A stretch of 62,000 nucleotides of DNA, from positions 771,773 to 833,772 of the forward strand of contig MNCI01015796.1 of NCBI GenBank assembly GCA_015680685.1, in the 5' to 3' direction. A model generated the notes under the pieces. The model saw only the letters and a list, made by a program, of their open reading frames with translations, made no database searches and was not told the origin of the DNA. Origin of the DNA: Gnetum montanum. Its lineage: Eukaryota; Streptophyta; Gnetopsida; Gnetales; Gnetaceae. The first letter of the stretch is position 1, and every line of letters begins with the position of its first letter. The translations under genes and the position numbers were made by a program. This document shows, in pieces, positions 23,718-34,517 of the stretch.

Positions 23718-24925
23718 TCATTGTAATAAATTTTCCTACCTAAATGAAAGTACTATACAAAGAAATCCTTACATGGCTAAGATCTCCTACATAGGCCCTA
23801 AATCCTAAGTAGAAACAATGGTCAATGATATAATCCAAATGATATCTATAACAAAATTGGGAAAGAAAAGCTTTTGCATAGATCTAAAGGATTTTACAAG
23901 ATTGGCTACATTGTCTCTTCTATTTGGCAAGGTCTTCTTCTCTAGTTCTATCTTCTTGATGTTAGTGAAGAAAATAGATGATTTCTAATGGAAGGATTTC
24001 TAGGTATTTATACTCACTAGGGCATGTCAAGGTTTAACCAATTGGCTAATTGCTAACAAGAAAATCCAAATATAAAATTAAGATACTTGAATCTCTAATT
24101 TTAAAATTAAAATAAAATAATAATAAAAACATAGTTCCATACCCAACACTAGTCTCCAAGGTACTATTAGGTACTAGATAAGACTCTAGGCCAACTCCAA
24201 CATTAATAATTTCTAAGGTATAAAATTCAAATATAATCACTAAGGACTACTACTCCATTATCCCTCTTAAAAGGAATCAATTAATTACTTTTACAAATTA
24301 TCAAACAATTACAAAGGTATATCAAACATATAATATCCATAGCCTACCAAATGCCCAATGTAGAACCTCATGTGCCAATGATCCATCTAATACCTAATAT
24401 CTACCTAATTAAAACTATAATAAAGAAATTATTGTAAATTTTCTTAAAATAAGATATAAATTAAAATATCAAATACATCTTATAGATTCTTTACAAGACA
24501 CATAGGCCAGCCACTATCATAAACCCATAGCACATAGTACAAACAAGTTACATCAAGCCTAAGAATATCAAAAATAAAAATCATATGCTAGTGAAGAATA
24601 TACAAAGGGTTCAAATACTTTTGTAAGTATAAATACTTGGCAACCCTTCCATTAGAAATCATCTATTTGCTTCACTAATATTCAAGAAATAAAGCTAGAG
24701 AGGAAGATCCTGTTGATTAGAAGAGAAGCTACAACCAAGCTTGTGTAACCTTCTAAATCTACATTAGTGCTTTTTCATTGTTTCTATTATAGATTCTTTT
24801 TAGATCTGATCACTGACCTTTGCCTGTATTTAGGGTTTAGATCCCAATTAAAATATTTTAGCCATGTAAGGGTTTTTAACAATACAACTTTCAAATATGT
24901 AGAAAAATCTGTTACAATGCTCATT
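23718..24925. repeat. Divergent inverted repeat (arms about 300 bp, spacer about 600 bp)
   Basis: The plus strand of 23718-24020 matches the reverse complement of about 24625-24925, for example gttagtgaagaaaatagatg against the complement of the 24670-24690 region. A TATA-like TATAAATAC stands at the inner end of each arm (near 24005-24015, minus strand, and 24628-24636, plus strand), so the arms look like promoter plus R-U5 parts of two LTRs of one family facing away from each other. A foldback element is the alternative. Confidence 0.55.
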
Positions 24926-26579
24926 TTTGGATTTGAAATTTTGTAAGATTATGTACATTCTATTTTAATAGCATCTACTCAACAAAATATATTATATTTC
25001 ATGTAATAAGAAAAATAAATTTTTTTAATCCATAATTCAATACTTTAAATTTGGATCTATAATTTTGATGTTATGTCAATGTTCATCATGAATTTTTATT
25101 TAATTCTAACTTAATTTCAATTCTATTTGTTTCTGCTAAATTTTTTTGTTATTTCATTAAGGTTTTTAGTTCATTTTAGAATTTATGAATTTGATTCTCC
25201 CTCTCACATTCAACATATAGAAGATAAATATTACTATTATGATGGAATAGATTTCAAGGTATTTTATAATAATCATATGATCATTGAAACTTTCATGTTG
25301 ACCTGCATTAGGGATTACAACATAGGTCAAAATATTTCATATGTAATGTACAAAAATACTAGCATGAAAAATGATGAAGAAAAATGTTGCTTTAGTCATT
25401 AGGTTTTTACATGCAAAGTTTTAATATCCAAAATGTAGCTTTGACTATCAATTTGAAGATAAAAGTAGAAGAAAGTACAAATAAAATCCATTAGTGTTTA
25501 GAAGTTAATGCATAAAAATTAAACCTCATCAACACTTGATAATATATGAGATTATGGGCTTATTAATATTTCATCATACATGAGACTTAGGACTTATTAA
25601 CATTAGGTATGATTCCCCCACACCATGAATTTTGGTTTATTTGATTATGCATGATTACTAAAATGTACTATTTGTTGATCCTTATGTGAAGGAATTTCAA
25701 GTAGTGAAAGAATTACTTGGTTATCTTAAATTCATAAAGAATTAGCTGATAAATCTTTTATGTTCAGAAATCTTAGGTAGTTTTATATAATTTGTAAAAA
25801 TGAAGTACATATCCAAAGCTAAGGTTATGTTATGTTATTTCCAATCTATCAAAAATCACAATAATTCTAGTAGCTCAAATTTGAGAGATGATAACTCAAA
25901 AGTTATTAAGCTTTTGATGCTAAACTTTAAACTAAAATTTACCATAAATATTAGATTTCAAATAAATCTAATATCACATAAAATTATTGTGTGATGAGGA
26001 AGAAATAATCTAAAAAGTAACCATCATTCATTATAGTAAAAATTTAGGAATCAGAAAATTTTACAAATTATAGAGCTATTTTATTCCAAATGGCAATAGA
26101 TATTTGACTAAAATCTATACATAGCCACTTTATCTAGGTTTCAAATAAATTTAAAATCATTAAAAAAAATGTTACGAAATGATTGAGATATGATCAAAAT
26201 AGTGAATATCCCTAATTTTGATTGTTCAACTTCCAAGATTGAGTAAATAATGACAAATGATGTTTATGAATTAATGAAAGATTGATGAAGTAATGATAAA
26301 ATAGTCAAATTATTGCTGAAATTATATTGATGATTCCATGATAGAAATTTTCAAGAGATGCCTTGAACATATATCCGTGACAAGTGGGGCAAAGTTTACT
26401 AAAACTAATACAATATAGCTCCAATGATAAAATTATTTTTAAAATTAAATATATATGTTGATTGGGGTTTAAATAATATTAAAACTTATCATAAATCTAG
26501 AAATTTCCCATATTTTATAGAAATAAACTTCTATTATATAATAAAAATAAAAAATTATTGTCTTCTACTCTAAAAAAGC
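24926..26579. other. AT-rich unassigned sequence
   Basis: The frames at 25127-25402 and 25800-25994 are open but have no recognisable motifs. Part of this stretch may be the 3' LTR of the copia element D to the right, but no boundary could be fixed. Confidence 0.35.
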
Positions 26580-29500
26580 TAACAATCCCTCTTTATATTG
26601 GAAGGTAATCTTGATTCTTAAACATTTCTTTCTCCTTTCTTTGACATGCTTTGAATTCCTATAAATTCATTAAGGCACTTGATCTTGTGAGACAAAATAT
26701 TTTTTATTACTAAATTAGCAAGTTTCTCTTTTGAACTAATGTAAAGTGGATCAATGGATCTTTCTTTCACTTCTTGCTTGATGAAATAGTAGTTAATGTC
26801 AATGTGTTTGGACTTTTTATGATGCACATAGTCTTGGGATAGTTGAATTGTTGTTGTATTTTCACAATACAAATTTATAGAGAGATCAACTTCAAATCCT
26901 AAGTGTCAGAGAAGTGTATGTATTGGAGGCATTCAACCATGACAATAAATTTTACTTCATAAGTGGATAAGTTGATGGATGATTATTTCTTTGATTTGCA
27001 ATATATTGGATTTTATCTCCTTTATTGAATTGGATCCCAAAGTTTCAAGTTTCTTTTACATACTTGAGGAGATGGATAAGTACTTCCATGTAAGGTTGTC
27101 TTGGTTTTTTCTTGAATCTGGATAATTATGATGTTCCATATTCTAAATTGGTTTGGTATTTAGAGAAAATGAAGTATTCTAGTCATGATTCTATACATTA
27201 TTGCATCTATGAAAGGAGTCTTATCTTTGCTAGATAGCTTTAAACTAGATGGAAAAGGACTGCTAACTAGTTTTTCATTCTTTAAATTGAATTTTCTAAT
27301 GATGAAATTTGCTTATTTAGTTTGATTACTATTCATTCCCTCTATATCCTAGTTCACTTTAATTCCTATGAAATATTTGAGTTGTCCATGGTCCTTCATT
27401 TCAAATTCAATTTTCATGTTATTCTTGAAATCTTCTACTAGTCTTTTATTGGTGGAAATAAAGATAATATCATCTATATATATTGATCTGATGATGAATT
27501 CATCTCCTTCCTTCTTGAAATATAGTATTGGTTTAGACATGTAATTTTAATAATTTTTTCCATGATATAGTTATTAATTCTATGGAACTATACCATGGGT
27601 ACTTGCTTTAAGCCGTATAGAGCTTTGTTAAGTTTGCATACATTATTCTCTTTTTATTTGATAACATAACCTTTTGGCTAGTAGATGTATACTTCTTCTT
27701 TGATGTATCCATATAGAAATTCTATATTGACATCCATTTGTTAAACCTTTAGAACTTTATGTATTGCTATGGAGAAAATGAGTTTGATGGTTTCAAATTT
27801 GGCCAATGGTGCAAAGATTTCTTCATGATCAAATGTGTTTCATTTATTTGAATCTTCCTACAAGTCTTACTTTATGTGTTATGACTTATTCTTTCTCATT
27901 GTACTTTTGATTATATGGTCACTTGCAATAAATAACATTTTTATCTTTTGATTTGTACACTAATTTCCTTTTGTTATTTCTTAGGATTACATTATACTAT
28001 TTGTCCATGATTTATTGCTAGACCTTTAATTTCATGGCTTCATTAACATTGGTTGGTTCACTTGAGATTGTTGAATAGATCATAATTTCAATATTATAAG
28101 ATCTTGTAGTTCTTCTTTCAAATTTCTTTTCTACCATTTAAGTGTGAGGATGGTCTCTTGGAACCTAAGGTTTTGGACTTTAATGTGTATGATTTCTCTT
28201 GCTATTTAAAAAAATCACTTGTACCAAATTTTTTCTTATCAAATATAACATCTCTTAAAATGTGGAATTTCTAAGTTATTGGGTTGTAGCACCTATATCC
28301 ACTAGTGTAAGAATCATAACAAAAAATGATGCATTTCTTTCCTCTATCTTCAAGTTTATAAATGAATTATTTTGGGGTTTTTACATAGCAATGATACCCA
28401 AATACTCTCATATGACACAGGTTAGAAATTCTATTGTATAGAACTTTATATGGAGATTTTTCTTCATTACTTTTGGTGATAATTGATTAGAAATGCAACA
28501 AGTAGTTGTGACATTCATACTCCAATATTGGTTAGGTAGTGAGGCATGCTTTAGTAAGCATCTTGTCATGTCTTGTATTATTTTATTCTTTCTTTCAACT
28601 ACTCTATTTGATTATGGGATGTATCCACATATGGTCTAATGAAAGATACCATTTCCTTTACGAAACTTATCAAAATTTTAATTTTTGAAATCATCTTCTT
28701 TGTCTAATTTGGTAGTCTTAATCTTGAAATTTATGGAGTTTTCAATTAGTTTTTGAAATTTTTAGTGTATTTAATGACTTCTTCCTTTTTCTTTAAATTA
28801 TAAGTCCAAGTATATCTTAAGTAGTCATCTCCTATGAACATGAAATAATTTTTCCTTCCTATTAAAATAGTGAGAATTGGTCCATCAAGATCCATCTGTA
28901 GAAGATCAAATAGTTTTTTATTCTTTATTATGTAAGTATAGTGAGGAGAATTGGTTCGCTTTCCTTGTATCCAAGTCTCATATTTGTGAAATTTTTATTC
29001 CAATAATTTTCTCTTGATTGTTCATTATTTCAATTTTGTGATAGGAAGTGTGACCAAGCCTTCCGTGCCAAAGTTTGAACTCTAAAATTCTCATTATCTT
29101 TTTTCTTAACTTCATCTTTTTTTGTGATTTGATTGGTTTCTATTATGAGAACATGATTTTCTTGAGTAATATGATTACTTATGATATTTTTTTTATTGAG
29201 ATAATCACATTCAAGGTAATATATTTTGTTACCCAAGGCTTTTATTTTCATGATTTCTTCACCATTGGATATATTGATAATTGAGAAGTTAATCTTGAAA
29301 CTAATATATATCCTCCATTAGAGACTTATCCAATAGAGATGAAAGGCTTGAAAATATTAGGAACATAATACACATTGGAAATGGTAGCTTTTTTCTATTT
29401 CTTAATTTAATTATACAATCTCCTATTCCTTTTATGACTACATATTTTTCATATCCAATTTTGATATTGCCAAGACCATTGTTTATTTTTTAGTTTAAAA

Positions 29501-29736
29501 TATACTTTTTTAGGGTGTCATATCATTGGAACATCCACTATCTACAATCCAAGAATCATTCTTTATTTCTTTAATTCAATTAAAGGCTACATAATTACAT
29601 AGCTATTCTTCTTGAGTATTCTTTTTAGATGATGAAGAAGTATCTTGTTCTATTCATGAATTTTACTCATGTATTATTTTAAAATTGATTCTAGTCTACC
29701 ATTTGTTGATGGTATAACCTTTTCTTTTGTAGAAGT
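26580..29736 (-). pseudogene. Element D: Ty1/copia pol (protease, integrase, RT, RNase H), broken, minus strand
   Basis: Right to left, the minus strand shows a protease DSG-type motif (SWIVDSGCSNDMTP, about 29560-29520), a pre-integrase segment near 29250-29030, an integrase region at about 29000-28100, RT (YIDDIIFIS, the catalytic Asp pair, and FEMKDHGQLKYFIGI at 27540-27349), and RNase H ending with IYCENTT-like and HHKKSKHIDINYYF words at 26872-26618. Integrase before RT is the copia order. Numerous stops and frameshifts inactivate it. Gag is cut off on the right by the LTR at 29742. Element E at 59660-62000 is of the same family. Confidence 0.85.
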
Positions 29737-29741
29737 TTCAA

Positions 29742-30314
29742 TGTGACATCCCTTTCCCAGATGTCATGGAAAACATAAGATATACATTATATTAAACATT
29801 ATGCATAAGAAGATAATATATCAAACATCAAATATATGTAACATTCGACATTAAGCGTAAAGAAAATAACAAGGAAAATGTAGAAGAAAAGACAAAATAA
29901 TTCTTTATTGATGGGGAATAGTGTATCTAGATCATGCTTTGAGAGTATTCTTTAGGGGTTTCTTCCTTGAGCATCTATCCCTTAGAGGCAATCTAGCACT
30001 ACAACCAAAGTTAAGCCTATTATCAACTAGAAGAGATAGCCAATCCTCTTCCCATCCCACTTCATCCTGAACCCATTACTTAACTTTAATAGCTTCACAA
30101 CTTTATGCTAGCACAAAATCTATGCCGAGGTATAAATGCCTTAGGTCAAACTGCTAAAGGTCACCTCAAGAAACACATCTATTATTACAACATGCCCTTG
30201 TGGGTCTTAATTACAACTCCCCTTTCAGGTCTTGTTACGATAATGATAACACTTGTTATGAAGAGGCACCATCTTTGTTATGCATCAACAACATTTAGGA
30301 ATGGGGAAATTACA
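29742..30314 (-). repeat. 3' LTR of a Ty3-type element F inserted into element D
   Basis: The ends are TGTGACATCC (plus strand, 29742) and GGGGAAATTACA (ending 30314), so TG...CA. On the minus strand it is preceded by a G-rich purine tract (cctaaggggggtagat, 30328-30315), which makes it a 3' LTR. The TGTGAC end and the purine-tract phrase resemble Del/Tekay-type chromoviruses; that assignment is tentative. It joins the gag-protease region of D at its left edge. Confidence 0.65.
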
Positions 30315-31186
30315 ATCTACCCCCCTTAGGTTTCATTTGTCCTTGAATGAGTTGATGTTCACTATCTTTATTTTTCTAGCTCCAATGCTTCTTTTATGAT
30401 TCTATGCTTACATACTTTGAGTTCTCCTTTGGCCTTGTAGTTGTATATCCTAATGTCCTTTTGCTTATTCTACAAACAAAATATATGTGAGAAGAATATT
30501 TGAGAAGTAAATATTATTTTATTAATCTTCATCTCATTTTTAAAGATAATTCCAAGAGGTGAATTAAAGATCCACTAACCACCAATCACTAGTCCTAACC
30601 AAGGTCACACAAAGTGCAACTCATATTTGGTTACCCAACTGAAGGTAGGGTAAATCCTTATTCTCAACTTGCATTACCTTAGATATTTTACTTATCTAAT
30701 TAAATTATACATTAATAAATAAATAAAATTATGAAAAACATAAATCAAAATAAGGTTAAGATACTTCTTGATCTTGATTGATTTGGAAATCAATGGAAGT
30801 AAGTGTAGTTCCACCATATGTGGTATATGATCAGATGGTCTTGTTTGGAATGGAAGGGCTTTATCTTGCTTCTTCACAATTTTTTCTTTAGATATTAACT
30901 ATAGTAGCTTGGTAACTTGGAAGAATTGGACATCGTACCAAATATAATCTAGGGTCTCAATGAAGAATGATATTGAACCATCTTCCTTATTTATGACAGA
31001 GCAATTTCTGAAATATGGTTCTTGATGAGCATTATCCATCAACAACATCGATTCCTAAATTCTAGAATCTAATTTATCTATTGAAGATTCAAAGTAAGTA
31101 GAACATGTAATAGCCAATGGAATTACATGTTGAATTGATGGGAACATCCTCCTTAAATCAGGTTCACCTTCCAAGGTTTCTTTTAT
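30315..31186 (-). other. Remnant of the internal 3' region of element F
   Basis: Sequence between the purine tract of F and the next LTR. The minus-strand frame 30877-30692 is open but not recognised. No pol motif survives. The other LTR of F was not found. Confidence 0.4.
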
Positions 31187-32317
31187 GGATATTTTGGTTT
31201 TGATATGTTAAAACATTAAGAAAAATGGAAAACAAGTTTTTTTATATGTGTGTGTAGTTCTTGTGCTTGTAGGATAAGAACTTGGATTGAGCATGGTTAT
31301 AGAAAAGGAATGATGAATTCATCATGTAAAGAAAGTGAAGAAAGACGTCTTTGATCATGCAAGAGAAAGTAAAGAAAGACATATCTGGGAAGTAGAAGAC
31401 ATCTTGGTAAATTTGGGATAAACTCAAAGAAAATTTAGAAAGACTTCTTTAGAAATAACAAGACATCATTCCCTAATCAAAGACATCTTTCATGAGGCAA
31501 AGACATCTTTAAAAATTGTAGACCAAATGCAGAAAGATGTCTTTCATTAAGCAAAGACATCTTCCAGGATGGAGACTTTAGAATGACATCTTTTAGGAAA
31601 CAAAGACATCTTTCTAGATTTGAAGCCAAATATAGAGAGATGTCTTAGGCATGAGAAAGAAATCTCCCACAACTATTAGTGATCATTAGTGGGCCATTAC
31701 ACAAGTTTCAAGAAGGATTTAGCAACACAGTAGCTATAAGAAGACTTCATGTGCATTGGGGAATGTACAAGCATTATTGTATTCATTGTACAATCATTTG
31801 TATTCATTGAATTCTTTATTGGTCTTCATTGCTTTATCATTTTGACATTGTAAAGTGTGTTGTACCTAATTGTACAAGGATCAGCAAATTGAGTTACAAT
31901 CATTCCTTGTAATTCTTGTTCTTGTTTCCCTACAACGTTGAGTTCCTTAAGCTTGTTGAGATCCTATGGGATTGAGTTGTTGGTGCTATAGTGCAACATT
32001 CCAATGCAAAGCTCAAGATTGTAAAGGTTGTGAAAGCCTTAAAACCACATTTCCAAGTCTAACGAGACCTTGTAGGGTTGAGTGATTGGTGCTATGATAC
32101 AACTCTTTAGAGTGGGGCTTGATGACTATATAGGGTGTAGATCCTTCAACCACAATTTGAGAGAAACAAAGTTCGGAGGTGTGCTTGCAATCTACCCTTT
32201 GAGTGTGAAGTACCCAAGTTGGGGAACCACATAAATTTGTGTGTGTATGCTTTGGTTGTTTAAGTTTTGATTTGAGAAACTTATTCATCCCCCACCTTCT
32301 AAGTTCAATGATCCACA
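31187..32317 (+). repeat. 5' LTR of copia-type element G (same family as H)
   Basis: It aligns with the reverse complement of the element H LTRs: the start phrase atgttaaaacattaagaaaaatgg, and the end agttcaatgatccaca at 32317. U3 (about 31340-31660) contains many copies of AGACATCTT/AAGATGTCT. The start coordinate is approximate by about 10 bases. Confidence 0.75.
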
Positions 32318-32319
32318 AG

Positions 32320-32331
32320 TGGTATCAAAGC
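32320..32331 (+). other. Primer-binding site of element G, initiator tRNA-Met type
   Basis: TGGTATCAAAGC is one base different from TGGTATCAGAGC, the standard plant copia PBS. It stands two bases after the LTR end, exactly as in element H. Confidence 0.88.
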
Positions 32332-32394
32332 CTAGTACTCTTTGTTTCATCATCAACTTCAAGAGTGAAAAATAGAGGGGACTTCTTACACAAA

Positions 32395-32525
32395 TCCACC
32401 CATGTTCAATGAATTTGACTTTTTCTATTGGAAAGCCAAAATGCAAGGGTTTTTTAAATCCATGAAGTTTGAAGTCTAGAAGTCAATCTTGGAAGGCTAC
32501 ACTCCACCCATCAATGGTACCACCA
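32395..32525 (+). pseudogene. Truncated gag start of element G
   Basis: The frame reads MFNEFDFFYWKAKMQGFF, then MKFEV, a stop, and SILEGYTPP. It matches the gag start of element H and of copia elements in general (the 'W..KM..F' pattern). It breaks off near 32525, where sequence of element B begins. Confidence 0.7.
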
Positions 32526-32610
32526 TGTAGCCTATGCATGTAGCCATAAATTTATTTTCATTGTTTTACTTGAGTTTTAAACATTAAAAAAGCATCTTCT
32601 TTAGATACTA

Positions 32611-33128
32611 TCTGCTAAGACATAAAACTAGCACTATGGCCTACTAAGGCCTAAAATTAGCACTATGGTCTGCTATGACCTTAAATTTTTGCATTTTTCT
32701 ACTAAGACATAAAACTGGCACTATGGCCCACTAAGGCCTAAAATTGGCACTACATTCTGCTATAACCCTAAATTGGCATGTTTGTCTACTAAGACATAAA
32801 ACTATCACTATGGCTTTCTAAGGCCTAAAACTGGCACTACAATTTGCTATAACCTTAAACTAGTGTTTTCTATTTGCTAAGACATAAAATTGGCACTATA
32901 GTTTGCTATGACATTCAACTAGCATTTTTTTGTCAAGATATAAAACTAGCATTGTGGTCCGCTATGACCTTAAACTAGCATTTTTTGTCCATTGAGACAT
33001 AAAACTAGCACTATGGCCCACTAAGGCCTGAAACTAGCACTACAATCCACTATGACCTTAAACTGGCATTTTCATCTGCTAAGACATTAAGCTAGTATAA
33101 CCTATGGCCATGATGATCTAAAACTAGC
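32611..33128 (+). repeat. Tandem repeat upstream of the antisense gene in element B
   Basis: About fifteen units of roughly 30-40 bases built on the core CATAAAACTRGCACTATGG and its variant GGCCTAAAAYTRGCACTA. The same core occurs in element A at 40380-40575 and 48615-49185 and in B at 54818-54871. In A the corresponding words keep CG (GACGTAAAAC) where B has CA (GACATAAAAC), which fits CpG decay in the older copy. Confidence 0.85.
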
Positions 33129-33377
33129 AAACATTTCTCACATTGATTAGCCATAAAAAAATGTCAATATAGCCATGTTTACAACATTTACTACTATGAA
33201 TGCATATAGCCAGAATAGAACCAACATTTAAAATTAAATGTCCATAACATACATAGCCATGGCCACACTGTGTGGCAAAATTGTCAAAGAATAATCATCA
33301 ATAACATAGTCTTGGCTAATCATAGCCACCAACATAAAGCAAACAAAAATAGCCAATAAACTAAATTGTAAGAGGCT

Positions 33378-33918
33378 ACTAAGTAGCATCTAGAGGAAGA
33401 GGTGGTGGGTCATTCCCACCCTCACCATTGGAGCCACCAATGTCTCCTAAGGCCTAAAATGCAACAACATATAACCAGTTAGTACACCATGGCCAAGATC
33501 ATGGCTTAAAACCAAAAATTAAAACATAAAATAGATCAAACCTATGAAGAGTCAAGCTTCATCACTTCTAGGGATAGATGGGGAAGGCCTTCCTCTAAAC
33601 AATGGAGGATCTAGTCCTCCATGATGTTGACCCAGTCAACATTCCCAAGATCAACACCAAAAATAATGTTGAATCTATTTATAGGGGTCCAACTAGGAGG
33701 TTCATAAGTAACAGTAGTTGTAGCAGGCTCAATCACAATAGTAGTGATCTACAGACATGGGAATTACTCCACCTTGAGAGTGCTTTCAAAGAGTTGGTAA
33801 GCACTCTCTACTTGGATCCCTTGAATGAATAGCTCTCCCTTGTGCCATTCAACTGACTCTTCTTTAAGCCATTTTAGGTAGTTTGTCTTTGTATCTATAT
33901 GGAGCTCACGATAATGTT
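33378..33918 (-). pseudogene. Antisense gene of element B, last two exons only
   Basis: The minus-strand exon 33918-33542 reads WLKEESVEWHKGELF, then SAYQLFEST, then YEPPSWTPINRF and WVNIMED. It aligns in frame with the penultimate exon of the antisense gene in element A (SRAFEKFQE, EPPRWTSVEKG, SELTEDE). A GT...AG intron (33454-33541, 88 bases, acceptor gcattttag) has the same position and phase as the last intron in A. The last exon (33453 to the TAG near 33381) gives an acidic Gly/Asn/Pro-rich tail starting ALGDIGG, comparable with A's LRDTGDNG. Three stops are present. The upstream exons are deleted at about 33918. Function unknown. Confidence 0.7.
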
Positions 33919-33920
33919 AA

Positions 33921-34512
33921 ATGGTTATCAACTATGATTGCCTAGATTTTGAGCCTGAGAGTCTTGTAGACCACATAGCCTCAATAGAGAAATATCTAGA
34001 ATGGCCTAGAAACCTAGCCAAAATCCTTAACTTAGACATAGGAAACATAACTGAAGATCATTTAGTTGAGGTTACTATCACAACACATAATGGTAAGCAA
34101 AAAATCCTTAAATCAAGTTCCTCATTAGAGCCTCAATGTGCCCAAAACATTACTAAAGTCTTACAAGATAACATTAAGGCATTTTCCTTATCATATGAAG
34201 ATATGCCAAGCCTAGACCCACATCTAGTTCATCACAACATCATATTGGATGCTAGCATTAGACCAGTTAAGCAAAAAGTGCACAAGATTAGACTTGATTT
34301 GGCCTGGACAGTTTGCGATGAAATCTCAAATCTCTATCAAGAAAGTTTCTTTAGGGCTATTGATTATGTAGAATGGGTATCCAACATAGTGGTAGTTCCT
34401 TAAAAAAATGGGAGTATTTGTATTTGCATTAATCTTCAAGATCCAAATAAAGGCATCAACAAGGATGACTTTTCTTTGCCTAGTACTAATCAACTTATCA
34501 ATACTACAGATG
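33921..34512 (+). pseudogene. RT N-terminal region of element B, cut by element A
   Basis: The frame from 33921 contains IKAFSLSYEDMPSLDPHLVH, IILDASIRPVKQKVHK and YVEWVSNIVVVP, closely matching the start of RT in element A (VFAWSYEDMPGLNPRL, YSDWVSNIVVVPKK). A TAA stop follows at 34401. The reading then continues to STNQLINTT at 34510, where element A inserted. The coding sequence resumes at 51975. Confidence 0.85.
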
Positions 34513-34517
34513 GACAT

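Larger units (their letters stand above)
32526..34517 (+). mobile_element. Element B, left part: Tat/Ogre-like Ty3 retrotransposon
   Basis: It contains a tandem repeat (32611-33128), the 3' part of a minus-strand gene (33378-33918) and the start of RT (33921-34512). The element is cut at 34513-34517 by insertion of element A and resumes at 51970/51975. Gag, protease and the 5' LTR are missing. On the left it abuts the truncated element G. Confidence 0.8.
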
